Source of the DNA: Rubrivivax gelatinosus
GTDB lineage: Bacteria; Pseudomonadota; Gammaproteobacteria; Burkholderiales; Burkholderiaceae_C
Assembly: GCF_016583785.1 (NCBI RefSeq)
Contig: NZ_NRRU01000044.1
Location: 1-42,841 of the forward strand
DNA length: 42,841 bases
Direction: 5' to 3'
Shown here: piece after piece, positions 8,311 through 17,916 of the stretch
Numbering within the stretch: the first letter of the stretch is position 1
Layout of the letters: every line of letters begins with the position of its first letter
The notes under the pieces: generated by a model
The model's database searches: none
The model's input: the letters and a program-made list of their open reading frames with translations, nothing else
Told to the model about the DNA's origin: nothing
Program-made: the position numbers and the translations under genes

Positions 8311-8401
8311 CATCAAGCTTCCCGCCACGGTCCGGCTCCGCCGGACCGTCGGCGGACGGCCCCCTCGGGGGGTAGCGAGCGCTAGCGAGCTCGGGGGCTC
8401 A
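8311..8401 (-). repeat. Dispersed palindromic element, copy A (forms the stop codon of the DUF1854 gene)
   Basis: About 90 bp, matching copy B at 16048-16137 in about 80 of 90 positions by eye. Read on the minus strand it begins TGAGCCCCC, whose TGA is the stop codon of the DUF1854 gene. It then carries C-run/G-run pairs and a perfect 10-bp-arm hairpin (8327-8336 with 8340-8349, loop TCC). It ends in the conserved GGGAAGCTTGATG. It probably works as a transcription terminator or REP-like element. The stem differs from copy B by one compensatory pair (8331/8345). Confidence 0.8.
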
Positions 8402-8869
8402 AAGAAACCTCTCGAGCAAGCGCTTGGACCGCCGATCCAGCGCCTTCGCGTCGGCAATGCGGTAGCCGATGCCGTGGCTGTCGGTGACGAGCAAGGCGCT
8501 GCCGCCCAGGCGGCGGATGTCTTCCTCGCCCTTCAACACCAGGCTGGCCGGGCCACGATCCGTCACCACGGTCCAGGTGCTGGGCGTCGAGAAGGTCGAG
8601 ACCTCGACCAGGCGCTGGATCACCGGCGCGAACTCGCGCCGCGCCAGTTCTTCGGCCAGCACGGCCCGGGCTTCTTGCGGCAGCGTCTCGGGGCGGTCTA
8701 TCCAGAGCCGCTCGCGGCCGTCGGGGCCGACCACCGACACCGGGCCATCGGCATCGGTCAGCGGGAAAGCGCGCACCGGCTGCACGCCGACGTGGTCACC
8801 TTCGGCGTCGTGCAGCACCAGCCGGCCGTGCGGGTCGCGCGTGAGGCGGATGTCCAGGATGTCGTTCAT
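8399..8869 (-). CDS. Cyanophycin metabolism-associated DUF1854 protein
   Basis: 156 residues from ATG 8869 ([19 protein letters not shown]). It matches the DUF1854 family seen beside cyanophycin genes: [38 protein letters not shown], then LEEL-like helices ([18 protein letters not shown]) and [20 protein letters not shown]. It follows the ABC exporter gene after an 11-base gap on the same strand and is divergent from cphA'/cphA. The family has no established activity. Conserved linkage suggests it works with the transporter in handling cyanophycin or its dipeptides. Its stop codon lies inside dispersed element A. Confidence 0.8.
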   Translation of the reverse strand: MNDILDIRLTRDPHGRLVLHDAEGDHVGVQPVRAFPLTDADGPVSVVGPDGRERLWIDRPETLPQEARAVLAEELARREFAPVIQRLVEVSTFSTPSTWTVVTDRGPASLVLKGEEDIRRLGGSALLVTDSHGIGYRIADAKALDRRSKRLLERFL

Positions 8870-8880
8870 CGGCTTCGTCC

Positions 8881-11121
8881 TCAGACCATGCCCGCCGGAT
8901 GCGCCGCCGGCACCGGCGCCGGCAGCGGGCCGTGATCGACGCCGCTTTCGTCGACCTGGCGCAGTTGCGCCTCGTACAGCCGCCAGTAGGCGCCTTCGCG
9001 CGCCAGCAGCTCGTCGTGGGTGCCGACCTCGACGATGCGGCCGCGGTCCATCACCACCAGCCGGTCGGCGCGGCGCAGCGTCGACAGCCGGTGGGCGATG
9101 GCGATCGTCGTGCGCCCCTGCACCAGGTTGTCCAGCGCCTTCTGGATCTCCTTCTCGGTCTCGGTATCGACCGAGGAGGTGGCCTCGTCGAGGATCAGGA
9201 TGCGCGGGTCGATCAGCAGCGCGCGTGCGATCGAGATGCGCTGGCGCTCGCCGCCCGACAGCCCCTGGCCGCGTTCGCCGACCAGCGAGTCGTAGCCGTG
9301 CGGCAGGCGCAGGATGAACTCGTGCGCGTGCGCGGCACGCGCCGCGGCGACGATCTCCTGGCGCGTCGCGCCGGGTTTGCCGTAGGCGATGTTCTCGGCC
9401 ACGGTGCCGAAGAACAGGAAGGGCTCCTGCAGCACCAGACCGATGTGGCGCCGGTAGTCGGCGACGCCGAAACGCCGCAGGTCGACGCCGTCGACCTTGA
9501 TCGCGCCGTCGGTGACGTCGTAGAAGCGGCAGATCAGGTTGACCAGCGTGCTCTTGCCCGAGCCGCTGTGGCCGACCAGGCCGATCATCTCGCCCGGGCG
9601 GATCTCGAGATCGACGCCGCGGATCACCGCCCGGCTGCCGTAGCGGAACCCCAGCCCCTGCAGTGACAGCCCGCCCTGCATGCGCTCGATCTTCACCGGC
9701 TGCGCCGGCTCGGGCACGTTGCTGACGTGGTCGAGGATGTCGAAGATGCGCTTGGCGCCGGCCGCGGCCTTCTGCGTCACCGAGACGATGCGGCTCATCG
9801 AATCGAGCCGGCCGTAGAAGCGGCCGATGTAGGCGATGAAGGCGGTCAGCACGCCGACCGTGATCTGGTTGCGGCTCACCAGCCAGATGCCGAAGGCCCA
9901 GACGACGAGCAGGCCGATCTCGGTCAGCAGCGACACCGTCGGCGTGAACAGGCTCCAGGTCTTGTTCAGCTTGTCGTTGACCTCGAGGTTGGCGCGGTTG
10001 GCGCGGCGGAAGCGCTCGGCCTCGCGCTGTTCCTGGGCGAAGGCCTTGACGACGCGGATGCCGGGAATGGTGTCGGCGAGCACGCTCGTCACCTCGCCCC
10101 AGACGCGGTCGATCTTCTCGAAGCCGGTGCGCAGCCGGTCGCGCACCAGGTGGATCATCCAGGCGATGAAAGGCAGCGGCAGCAGCGTCACCAGCGCCAG
10201 CGACGGGTTGATGCTGAACAGGATGGTCGCCGTCATCACGATCATCAGCACGTCGGTGGCGAAGTCCAGCGCGTGCAGCGACAGGAAGACGCAGATGCGG
10301 TCGGACTCGCTGCCGATGCGCGACATCAGGTCGCCGGTGCGTTTGCTGCCGAAATAGTCCAGCGACAGCCGCAGCAGGTGGTCGAAGGTGGCGGTGCGCA
10401 GGTCGGCGCCGATGCGTTCGCTGACCAGCGCCAGCAGCCAGGTGCGCAGCCAGCCCAGCGCCCAGGCGACGAGCGCGGCGCCCAGCAGCCCGGCCAGCAG
10501 CTTCCACACCAGCACGGTGTCGATCTGCTTGCCGTTCTGGTACGGGATCAGCACCTCGTCCATCAGCGGGATCGTCAGATAGGGCGCGACCAGCGACGCC
10601 GCGGTCGCCGCCAGCGTCAGCACGAAACCCAGCGCCAGCTGCCAGCGGTAGGGCTTGGCGAAACGGCCCAGGCGCAGCAGCACCCAGGTCGACGGCGGCA
10701 CGGCGGACTCGACGCCGAAGTCGGTTTCTTCGGCCTCGGCTTCGTCTTCGGGCTCGGCGTCGCCGGCGGCTAGGCGCCGGCGCTGGCGCTCGAACAGCGC
10801 CAGCAGGCGCAGCGCGTCCGGGTCGTGGCCGAGCGTGTAGCGCCAGACGGCCAGGCGCGCCGAGTCGTCGTGCAGCGAGAGCTGGCCGACGCCGCCCTGG
10901 TCGGCGTGCTGCAGGGTGAGCGCGGGCGAAATCGGCCAGGCGCGCCAGCCACCGGCGGTGTCGCGGGCGAGCAGACGGCGATCGGTGAGAACTATTTCGC
11001 TGCTGGCGAAGCGCTCCGACGCGTCCAGGTCAACGTCCAGGCTGGCCAGTGCGTTTTCCCCTGGTTCGAGCGGCGTCGAAGGCGTCGCGACGAGCACAGG
11101 AGACGGATCGGATGAAGGCAT
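8881..11121 (-). CDS. Cyanophycin metabolism-associated ABC transporter (fused permease-ATPase)
   Basis: 746 residues from ATG 11121 ([10 protein letters not shown]). Residues 1-150 form an unusual N-terminal extension ([16 protein letters not shown] resembles a PH-like module; an acidic stretch lies near 122-133). An exporter-type membrane domain follows at about 155-450, with around six transmembrane segments. The ATPase has Walker [10 protein letters not shown] (517-525), signature LSGGERQR (621-628) and Walker [10 protein letters not shown] (641-649). Such half-transporters act as homodimers in the inner membrane. Proteins of this type sit next to cyanophycin synthetase genes in many proteobacteria; the substrate is unknown. 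A longer frame to 11298 would enter the divergent cphA' gene and is rejected. Confidence 0.83.
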   Translation of the reverse strand: MPSSDPSPVLVATPSTPLEPGENALASLDVDLDASERFASSEIVLTDRRLLARDTAGGWRAWPISPALTLQHADQGGVGQLSLHDDSARLAVWRYTLGHDPDALRLLALFERQRRRLAAGDAEPEDEAEAEETDFGVESAVPPSTWVLLRLGRFAKPYRWQLALGFVLTLAATAASLVAPYLTIPLMDEVLIPYQNGKQIDTVLVWKLLAGLLGAALVAWALGWLRTWLLALVSERIGADLRTATFDHLLRLSLDYFGSKRTGDLMSRIGSESDRICVFLSLHALDFATDVLMIVMTATILFSINPSLALVTLLPLPFIAWMIHLVRDRLRTGFEKIDRVWGEVTSVLADTIPGIRVVKAFAQEQREAERFRRANRANLEVNDKLNKTWSLFTPTVSLLTEIGLLVVWAFGIWLVSRNQITVGVLTAFIAYIGRFYGRLDSMSRIVSVTQKAAAGAKRIFDILDHVSNVPEPAQPVKIERMQGGLSLQGLGFRYGSRAVIRGVDLEIRPGEMIGLVGHSGSGKSTLVNLICRFYDVTDGAIKVDGVDLRRFGVADYRRHIGLVLQEPFLFFGTVAENIAYGKPGATRQEIVAAARAAHAHEFILRLPHGYDSLVGERGQGLSGGERQRISIARALLIDPRILILDEATSSVDTETEKEIQKALDNLVQGRTTIAIAHRLSTLRRADRLVVMDRGRIVEVGTHDELLAREGAYWRLYEAQLRQVDESGVDHGPLPAPVPAAHPAGMV

Positions 11122-11242
11122 GGGTCGGAAAAGCGGCGGGCGCGCGATTGTCGCGTAACGCGCCGACCAGGCGGTACGCCGACCGCCATCTGCGAATAAT
11201 CCGCGCCGCCGTGCGCCGAAGCGGCGTGATTGCACGAAAAAG

Positions 11243-13399
11243 ATGAAGACTTTCGACGATATCCGCCTGCTGCGCGCGACGTACCTGCGCGGCCCCAATC
11301 TCTGGACCTACCGTTCGGCGCTGGAGGTCTGGCTCGACTTGGGCGAACTCGAGCAGCATCCGTCGGACAAGCTGCCCGGTTTTGTCGACCGGTTGCTGGC
11401 TGCGCTGCCGGCGCTGGAAGAACACCACTGCGGTGTCGGCGAACGCGGCGGCTTCCTGCTGCGCCTGAACGCCGGCACCTGGATGGGCCACGTGCTCGAG
11501 CACGTGATCATCGAGCTGCTGAACCTGGCCGGCATGCCCACCGGCTTCGGCCAGACGCGCAGCACCTCGCGCACCGGCGTCTACCGCATGGTGTTCCGGG
11601 CGCGCGACGAGGCCGTCGCGCGCTGCGCGCTGGAACACGGCCACCGGCTGCTGATGGCGGTGATCAACGCCGCGCCGCTGGACGTGCCGGCGGCGGTGCA
11701 GGCGGTGCGCGACGCGATCGACGAGGCCTACCTGGGCCCCAGCACCGCGCACATCGTCGCCGCCGCCACCGAGCGCCGCATCCCGCACCTGCGTCTGAAC
11801 GACGGCAACCTGGTGCAGCTCGGCCAGGGCAACCGCCAGCACCGCATCTGGACCGCCGAGACCGACCGCACCAGCGCGATCGCCGAAGGCGTCGCCCGCG
11901 ACAAGGACCTGACCAAGCGCCTGATCGCCGCCGTCGGCGTGCCGGTGCCCGATGGCCGCATCGTCGGCAGTGCCGCCGAAGCCTGGGACGCGGCCGAGGA
12001 CGTCGGCCTGCCGGTGGCCGTCAAGCCCAGCGACGGCAACCACGGCCGTGGCGTCACGCTGGACCTGTCCACGCGCGAGCAGATCGAGGCCGCCTACACC
12101 CTGGCTGCCGAAGAAGGCAGCGAGGTCATCGTCGAGCGCTACATCCCCGGCGACGAACACCGGCTGCTGGTGGTCGACGGCAAGCTCGTCGCTGCCGCGC
12201 GCGGCGAAGCCGCCTGGATCGTCGGCGACGGCCGCCAGGCCGTGGCCGCGCTCGTCGACGAGCAGCTCAACAGCGACCCGCGCCGCGGCGAGACCGAGGA
12301 CCACCCGCTGGGCCGCATCCGCGTGCGCGAGGACGGCGCGATCCTCGTCGACCTGCGCCGCCAGGGCCTGGGCCCGGACGACGTGCCGGCCGCCGGCCGC
12401 CGCGTGCTGATCCAGCGCAACGGCAACGTCGCCAACGACTGCACTGACGAAGTCCACCCCGATTTCGCGCGCATCGCCTCGCTGGCGGCACGCACCGTCG
12501 GCCTGGACATCGCCGGCATCGACCTCGTCGCCCAGGACATCTCGCGGCCGCTGCGGGCGCAGCAGGCGGCGGTAGTCGAGGTCAACGCCGGCCCGGGCCT
12601 GCTGGCGCACACCAAGCCCGCGGTCGGCTCGCCGCGCCCGGTGGGCAAGGCGATCATCGACCGCTTGTTCCCGCCCGGCGACGACGGCCGCATCCCGATC
12701 GTCGGCATCGCCGGCGGCGACGCGGTGGCGACGCCGCTGGCGCGGCTCGTCGCCTGGCTGCTGCAGCTCTCGGGCCGCCACGTCGGCCTGGCCTGCCGCG
12801 ACGGCCTGTTCCTGAACACGCGCCGCGTCGACGAACGCGACGCGACCCACGGCACGATCTCCGAGCGCCTGCTGCTCAACCGCGACATCGACACCGCGGT
12901 GTTCGAGAACGGCGCCGCCACCATCCTCGACGAAGGCCTGGTCTACGACCGCTGCCGCATCGGCGTCGTCACCGACCTCGACGGTGCCCAGGCGCTGGAG
13001 CGCCACGACATCCACGAAGCCGGCGACCTGCCGCGTGTGCTGCGCACGCAGATGGACGTCGTGCTCGGCGACGGCATCGGCGTGCTCAACGCCGACGACG
13101 AACGTATCGCCGCGCTCGCCGACCATTGCGACGGCGAGATCACGCTCTACGCCACCGAGGCGGCGCCGCTGGCCGCGCACCTGGAGCGCGGCGGGCAGGC
13201 CGTGCTGCTGCGCGACGGCCGCATCTGGCTCTGCGAAGGCCATGCCGAGACGCCGCTGGCGCTGCGTGGCCGCAGCGTGCTGCCGCCGGCGGTGCTGCTG
13301 CCGGCCGTCGCCGCCGCCTGGGCCTTCGGCCTGGCGCCGGCGCTGCTGGCCGCCGGCATCGACACCTTCGAAGCCCAATCCCCTGCCGAGACCCGCTGA
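11243..13399 (+). CDS. Cyanophycin synthetase-like protein CphA' (lacks Mur-ligase P-loop)
   Basis: 718 residues. It has the CphA N-terminal domain (RATYLRGPNLWTYRSALEVW) and an ATP-grasp domain with DKDLTKRLIAAVGVPVPDG, VAVKPSDGNHGRGVTL and VVEVNAGPGLLAH. It then enters a Mur-ligase-like domain whose nucleotide loop is IVGIAGGDAVATPLAR, with no GKTT. The neighbouring CphA has VTGTNGKTTVTRL at the same place. The C-terminal Mur lobe is also missing (718 versus 861 residues). It resembles the CphA2/CphA' class, in which one of the two ATP sites is lost; cyanobacterial CphA2 joins beta-Asp-Arg dipeptides, but that activity here is inference. It is the first gene of a two-gene operon, divergent from the ABC exporter. 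Confidence 0.82.
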   Translation: MKTFDDIRLLRATYLRGPNLWTYRSALEVWLDLGELEQHPSDKLPGFVDRLLAALPALEEHHCGVGERGGFLLRLNAGTWMGHVLEHVIIELLNLAGMPTGFGQTRSTSRTGVYRMVFRARDEAVARCALEHGHRLLMAVINAAPLDVPAAVQAVRDAIDEAYLGPSTAHIVAAATERRIPHLRLNDGNLVQLGQGNRQHRIWTAETDRTSAIAEGVARDKDLTKRLIAAVGVPVPDGRIVGSAAEAWDAAEDVGLPVAVKPSDGNHGRGVTLDLSTREQIEAAYTLAAEEGSEVIVERYIPGDEHRLLVVDGKLVAAARGEAAWIVGDGRQAVAALVDEQLNSDPRRGETEDHPLGRIRVREDGAILVDLRRQGLGPDDVPAAGRRVLIQRNGNVANDCTDEVHPDFARIASLAARTVGLDIAGIDLVAQDISRPLRAQQAAVVEVNAGPGLLAHTKPAVGSPRPVGKAIIDRLFPPGDDGRIPIVGIAGGDAVATPLARLVAWLLQLSGRHVGLACRDGLFLNTRRVDERDATHGTISERLLLNRDIDTAVFENGAATILDEGLVYDRCRIGVVTDLDGAQALERHDIHEAGDLPRVLRTQMDVVLGDGIGVLNADDERIAALADHCDGEITLYATEAAPLAAHLERGGQAVLLRDGRIWLCEGHAETPLALRGRSVLPPAVLLPAVAAAWAFGLAPALLAAGIDTFEAQSPAETR

Positions 13400-13410
13400 A
13401 GGCACCCGTC

Positions 13411-15996
13411 ATGGACGTCACCCGAATCCGCGCGCTGCGCGGTCCCAATCTCTGGAGCCGGCAGACGGCGATCGAAGCCGTGGTGCATTGCGCGCCCGAG
13501 GAACGCGCGATCGAGCGCGGCGCCCCGCTGGAGCGCCGGCTGCGCGAACTGCTGCCCGAAGTCGGCCCGCTGCGCGCCGTCGGCACCGCCGAGGCCGTGC
13601 CGCTGGCGCGCTGGCTGGAACACCTGACGCTGGCGCTGCAGGCGCGTGCCGGCTGCCGCGTCAGCTTTTCGCGCACCGCGCTCGCACCCGAGGACGGCGT
13701 CTACCAGATCGTCGTCGAATACACCGAAGAGAAGGTCGGCCGGCGTGCGCTCGAGCTGGCGCAGCAGCTGCTCGCCGCGGCCGCCGGCGGCCAGGCTTTC
13801 GACACCGAAGCCGCGGTCGCGCAGCTGCGGGCGATCGACGAGGACGTGCGCCTGGGCCCGAGCACCGGCTCCATCGTCAACGCCGCGCTGGTGCGCGGCA
13901 TCCCGTACCGCCGCCTGACCGAAGGCAGCCTGGTGCAGTTCGGCTGGGGCGCGCGCCAGCGCCGCATCTGGGCCGCCGAGGTCGATTCCACCGGCGCCGT
14001 GGCCGAGGCCATCGCCCAGGACAAGGACCTGACGAAACGCCTGCTCGCCGCCGCCGGCGTGCCGGTGCCGCGCGGCCGTCCGGTCAAGGACCTGGAAGAC
14101 GGCTGGGCCGCGGCGCTGGATCTGGGCCTGCCCATCGTCGTCAAGCCGCGCGACGGCAACCAGGGCAAGGGCGTCACCGTCAACGTCGCCGACCGCGCCC
14201 ACTACGAGATCGCCTACCGCGCCGCCGACGAGATCGGCGAAGTCATGGTCGAGCAGTTCCTGCCCGGCCACGACTTCCGCCTGCTGGTCGTCGGCGAGAA
14301 GCTGGTCGCCGCTTCGCGCCGCGACCCGCCTTACGTCGTCGGCGACGGCGTGCACACGGTGCGCCAGCTGGTCGACATCGTCAACGCCGACCCGCGCCGC
14401 GGCGACGGCCATGCCAACGCGCTGACACGCATCCGCCTGGACGACATCGCGCTGGCGCGCCTGGACCTGCAGGGCCTGGCGCCCGACGCCGTGCCGGCCA
14501 ACGGCCAGCGGGTCGTGCTGCGCCACAACGCCAACCTCAGCACCGGCGGCAGCGCCACCGACGTCACCGACGACGTGCACCCCGAGGTCGCCGCGCGTGC
14601 GGTGTCGGCGGCGCGCATGGTCGGGCTCGAGATCTGCGGCGTCGACGTCGTCTGCGAGACCGTCGGCGTGCCGCTGGAGCGGCAGCGCGGCGGCGTCGTC
14701 GAGGTCAACGCCGCGCCCGGGCTGCGCATGCACCTGGCGCCGAGCTTCGGCAAGCCGCGGCCGGTCGGCGAAGCCATCGTCGAGCGCCTGTTCCCGGTCG
14801 GCCAGGACGGGCGCGTGCCGGTCGTCGCCGTCACCGGCACCAACGGCAAGACCACGGTGACGCGGCTGATCGCGCAGCTCTTCGCCGCCGCCGGGCTGAA
14901 GGTCGGCATGACCAACACCGACGGCGTCTGGGTCGACGGCCACCAGATCGACAGCGGCGACTGCAGCGGCCCGAAGAGCGCGCGCAACGTGCTGATGCAC
15001 CCCGACACCGAAGCTGCGGTGCTCGAATGCGCGCGCGGCGGCATGCTGCGCGAAGGCCTGGGTTTCGACCGCTGCCAGGTCGCCGTCGTCACCAACGTCG
15101 GCGCCGGCGACCACCTCGGGCTGAACTACATCACCACCGTCGAGGACCTGGCGGTGCTGAAGCGAGTCGTCGTGCAGAACGTCGCCGAGAGCGGCTTCGC
15201 GGTGCTCAACGCCGCCGACCCGATCACCTTGGCCATGGCCCAGCACTGCCCGGGCGGCGTGATCCTGTTCGCGGTCGACGGCCACCACCCGGCTCTGGTC
15301 GCGCACCGCGCCCAGGGCAAACGGTCGGTCTTCGTCGAACACGGCCACATCGTCGCCGTCGAAGGTTCGGCCCGCGCCCAGCTGCCGCTGCGCGAGGTGC
15401 CGCTGACACGCGGCGGCACCATCGGCTTCCAGGTCGAGAACGCGCTCGCCGCAGTTGCCGCGGCCTGGGGCTGCGGGCTGTCCTTCGACGCCGTCAGCGC
15501 CGGCCTGGCGAGTTTCGTCAACGACGCGCACAACGCGCCGGGGCGTTTCAACGTCATGGACTACCGCGGCGCGACCATCATCGCCGACTACGGCCACAAC
15601 CCGGACGCGATGCGGGCGCTGGTCGGTGCCGTCGAGGCGATGCCGGCCAACCGGCGCTCGGTCGTCATCAGCGCCGCCGGCGACCGCCGCGACCAGGACA
15701 TCCGCGAGCAGACGCAGATCCTGGGCGCGGCCTTCGACAGCGTGCTGCTGTACCAGGACGCCGCCCAGCGCGGCCGCGGTGACGGCGAGGTGATGGCGCT
15801 GCTGCGCCAGGGACTGCGCGACGCGCCGCGCACGAGCCAGGTCGACGAGATCCACGGCGAGTTCGTCGCCATCGACCGCGCGCTCGAGGCGCTGCAGCCC
15901 GGTGACCTGTGCCTGGTGCTCGTCGACCAGGTCGAAGAAGCGCTGGCGCACCTGGAGCGCCGCATCGCCGAAGCTTCGGAGCCGGTGCCGGCCTGA
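13411..15996 (+). CDS. cphA: Cyanophycin synthetase
   Basis: 861 residues from ATG 13411 (MDVTRIRALRGPNLWSRQ), with a GAAGG site just upstream. It makes the storage polymer multi-L-arginyl-poly-L-aspartate from Asp, Arg and ATP in the cytoplasm. The N-terminal domain spans about 1-160. The ATP-grasp domain (about 205-480) has DKDLTKRLLAAAGVPVPRG and IVVKPRDGNQGKGVTV and ends VVEVNAAPGLRMHL. The Mur-ligase domain has the intact P-loop VTGTNGKTTVTRL near residue 478, then ECARGGMLREGLGF, DHLGLNYI and ADYGHNPDAM. Length fits the family (about 860-900). It starts 11 bases after cphA'. No cyanophycinase or isoaspartyl dipeptidase is in the window. Confidence 0.93.
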   Translation: MDVTRIRALRGPNLWSRQTAIEAVVHCAPEERAIERGAPLERRLRELLPEVGPLRAVGTAEAVPLARWLEHLTLALQARAGCRVSFSRTALAPEDGVYQIVVEYTEEKVGRRALELAQQLLAAAAGGQAFDTEAAVAQLRAIDEDVRLGPSTGSIVNAALVRGIPYRRLTEGSLVQFGWGARQRRIWAAEVDSTGAVAEAIAQDKDLTKRLLAAAGVPVPRGRPVKDLEDGWAAALDLGLPIVVKPRDGNQGKGVTVNVADRAHYEIAYRAADEIGEVMVEQFLPGHDFRLLVVGEKLVAASRRDPPYVVGDGVHTVRQLVDIVNADPRRGDGHANALTRIRLDDIALARLDLQGLAPDAVPANGQRVVLRHNANLSTGGSATDVTDDVHPEVAARAVSAARMVGLEICGVDVVCETVGVPLERQRGGVVEVNAAPGLRMHLAPSFGKPRPVGEAIVERLFPVGQDGRVPVVAVTGTNGKTTVTRLIAQLFAAAGLKVGMTNTDGVWVDGHQIDSGDCSGPKSARNVLMHPDTEAAVLECARGGMLREGLGFDRCQVAVVTNVGAGDHLGLNYITTVEDLAVLKRVVVQNVAESGFAVLNAADPITLAMAQHCPGGVILFAVDGHHPALVAHRAQGKRSVFVEHGHIVAVEGSARAQLPLREVPLTRGGTIGFQVENALAAVAAAWGCGLSFDAVSAGLASFVNDAHNAPGRFNVMDYRGATIIADYGHNPDAMRALVGAVEAMPANRRSVVISAAGDRRDQDIREQTQILGAAFDSVLLYQDAAQRGRGDGEVMALLRQGLRDAPRTSQVDEIHGEFVAIDRALEALQPGDLCLVLVDQVEEALAHLERRIAEASEPVPA

Positions 15997-16047
15997 GGCC
16001 CCGGCCAGGGCCGGTCAGCGAGCACGCGTTGCAGACGCTGGTTCGCC

Positions 16048-16137
16048 CATCAAGCTTCCCGCCACGGACCGGCTTTGCCGGTCCGTCGGCGGACGGCACC
16101 CTTGGGGGGTAGCGAGCGTCAGCGAGCTTGGGGGCTA
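16048..16137 (-). repeat. Dispersed palindromic element, copy B (forms the stop codon of ureC)
   Basis: Second copy of the element at 8311-8401. On the minus strand it begins TAGCCCCC, and the TAG is the ureC stop. The hairpin arms are 16064-16073 and 16077-16086 (loop TTT), perfectly paired. Relative to copy A one base pair is flipped (16068/16082) with pairing preserved. It occupies most of the space between convergent cphA and ureC, so a bidirectional terminator role is plausible. Confidence 0.8.
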
Positions 16138-17916
16138 AAACAAGAAGTAGCGCTGGGCGAGCGGGAGGACGGTCGCCGGCTCGCAGGTCAGCAGCTGCCC
16201 GTCGGCCCGCACCTCGTAGGTCTGCGGGTCGATCTCCATCTTCGGCAGCCAGCCGTTGTGCACCATGTCGCCCTTCTTCACGCTGCGGCAGTGCTGCACC
16301 GCGGCCAGGCGCTTGGCCAGGCCGAGTTCGTCGCCGATGTCGGCACGCAGCGCCGCCTGGCTGACGAAGGTGAGCGATGTCGCCGTGCGTGCGCGGCCGT
16401 AGCTGCCGAACATCGGCCGGTAATGCACCGGCTGCGGCGTCGGGATGCTGGCGTTGGGGTCGCCCATCGCCGCAGTGGCGATGAAGCCGCCCTTCAAGAC
16501 CAGGCTGGGCTTGACGCCGAAATACGCCGGCTTCCACAGCACCAGGTCGGCCCATTTGCCGATTTCGACCGAACCGACCTCGTGGCTGATGCCGTTGGCA
16601 ATCGCCGGGTTGATCGTGTATTTGGCGACGTAGCGCTTGACGCGGAAGTTGTCGTTGCGGGAGTTCTGCTCCGCGACACCGCCCTCACCCCCCGCCCTCT
16701 CCCGCGCTGCGGGAGAGGGGGCCTGGAGCCAGCCGCGCTGCAGCTTCATCTTGTGCGCCGTCTGCCAGGTGCGGATGATGACTTCGCCGACCCGGCCCAT
16801 GGCCTGGCTGTCGCTGCTCATCATGCTGATCGCACCCAGGTCGTGCAGCACGTCCTCGGCGGCGATGGTCTCGCGCCGGATGCGGCTTTCGGCGAATGCC
16901 AGGTCCTCGGCGATGCCGGCGTCGAGGTGGTGGCAGACCATCAGCATGTCCAGGTGCTCGTCCACCGTGTTCGCGGTGTAGGGCATGGTCGGGTTGGTGC
17001 TGCTGGGCAGGAAGTTGGGCTCGCCGGCGACCCGCAGGATGTCGGGCGCGTGGCCGCCGCCGGCGCCTTCGGTGTGGAAGGCGCAGAGCGTGCGCCCGTG
17101 CGTCGCGGCGATCGTGTCCTCGACGAAACCCGACTCGTTGAGCGTGTCGCTGTGGATCGAGACCTGGGTGTCGGTGGCCTCGGCGATGTCCAGGCAGTTG
17201 TCGATCGCGCTCGGCGTCGTGCCCCAGTCCTCGTGCAGCTTCAGGCCGATGGCGCCGGCGGCGATCTGCTGGCTCAGCGCCTCGGGCCGGCTGGCGTTGC
17301 CTTTGCCGAGAAAACCGAGGTTCATCGCGAAGGCGTCGGCCGCCTGCAGCATGCGGTGCAGGTTCTCCGGCCCCGGTGTGCAGGTGGTCGCGAAGGTGCC
17401 GGTGGCCGGGCCGGTGCCGCCGCCCAGCATCGTCGTCACGCCCGAGTTCAGCGCTTCGTCGATCTGCTGCGGGCAGATGAAGTGGATGTGGCTGTCGATG
17501 CCGCCGGCGGTGACGATCATCCCTTCGCCGGCGATGATCTCGGTGCCAGGGCCGATGACGATGTCGACACCCGGCTGCACGTCGGGGTTGCCGGCCTTGC
17601 CGATGGCGGCGATGCGGCAGCCCTTCAGGCCGATGTCGGCCTTGACGATGCCCCAGTGGTCGACGATGACGGCGTTGGTGATGACGCAGTCGCAGGCCTC
17701 GTGGTGGCCGGGGCCGTTGACCGCCTGGCCCTGGCCCATGCCGTCGCGGATGGTCTTGCCGCCGCCGAACTTCACTTCTTCGCCGTAACCGCCGGCACGC
17801 AGCGTGTAGTCGGCTTCGATCTCGACGATCAGCTCGGTGTCGGCCAGGCGCAGGCGGTCGCCCACGGTCGGGCCGTACATCTCGGCGTAGGCGCGCCGGC
17901 CGATGGTGGTGCTCAT
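16135..17916 (-). CDS. ureC: Urease alpha subunit UreC with an in-frame insertion
   Basis: 593 residues from ATG 17916 ([20 protein letters not shown]); a GTG one codon earlier also opens the frame. It is the catalytic nickel subunit that hydrolyses urea to ammonia and carbamate. Nickel ligands are visible at HIH 143-145. The carbamylated lysine is K226 in [12 protein letters not shown]. Further histidines are H255 and H281, with VCHHLD at 328-332 and SSDSQAMGR at 367-375. The C-terminus is the canonical LAQRYFLF. It is about 20 residues longer than usual because of an extra segment at about 399-415 ([15 protein letters not shown]), encoded by a palindromic DNA element. Frame and all active-site residues are intact. 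The start overlaps the ureB stop (TGATG). Confidence 0.93.
   Translation of the reverse strand: MSTTIGRRAYAEMYGPTVGDRLRLADTELIVEIEADYTLRAGGYGEEVKFGGGKTIRDGMGQGQAVNGPGHHEACDCVITNAVIVDHWGIVKADIGLKGCRIAAIGKAGNPDVQPGVDIVIGPGTEIIAGEGMIVTAGGIDSHIHFICPQQIDEALNSGVTTMLGGGTGPATGTFATTCTPGPENLHRMLQAADAFAMNLGFLGKGNASRPEALSQQIAAGAIGLKLHEDWGTTPSAIDNCLDIAEATDTQVSIHSDTLNESGFVEDTIAATHGRTLCAFHTEGAGGGHAPDILRVAGEPNFLPSSTNPTMPYTANTVDEHLDMLMVCHHLDAGIAEDLAFAESRIRRETIAAEDVLHDLGAISMMSSDSQAMGRVGEVIIRTWQTAHKMKLQRGWLQAPSPAARERAGGEGGVAEQNSRNDNFRVKRYVAKYTINPAIANGISHEVGSVEIGKWADLVLWKPAYFGVKPSLVLKGGFIATAAMGDPNASIPTPQPVHYRPMFGSYGRARTATSLTFVSQAALRADIGDELGLAKRLAAVQHCRSVKKGDMVHNGWLPKMEIDPQTYEVRADGQLLTCEPATVLPLAQRYFLF
16671..16722. 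repeat. Palindromic element inserted in frame in ureC
   Basis: About 51 bp of extra DNA relative to the normal UreC length at this point. It contains a perfect hairpin with 11-bp arms, CCCTCTCCCGC (16695-16705) and GCGGGAGAGGG (16709-16719), and a 3-base loop. Hairpins of this CCCTCTCCCGC type are common intergenic repeats in high-GC proteobacteria. Here it is translated as roughly [17 protein letters not shown] between QRG and NDNFR, two blocks that lie about eight residues apart in ordinary UreC. The boundaries are by eye, from family knowledge. Confidence 0.75.

Noticed and set aside
13147..15951. Long minus-strand frame opposite cphA
   Set aside because: Antisense shadow. The plus-strand frame has all the CphA catalytic motifs, and third-position GC bias favours the plus strand.
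16135..17916. Frameshift or pseudogene in ureC because of the odd segment
   Set aside because: The frame is open throughout, all nickel ligands and the canonical C-terminus LAQRYFLF are present; the extra length is an in-frame insertion.
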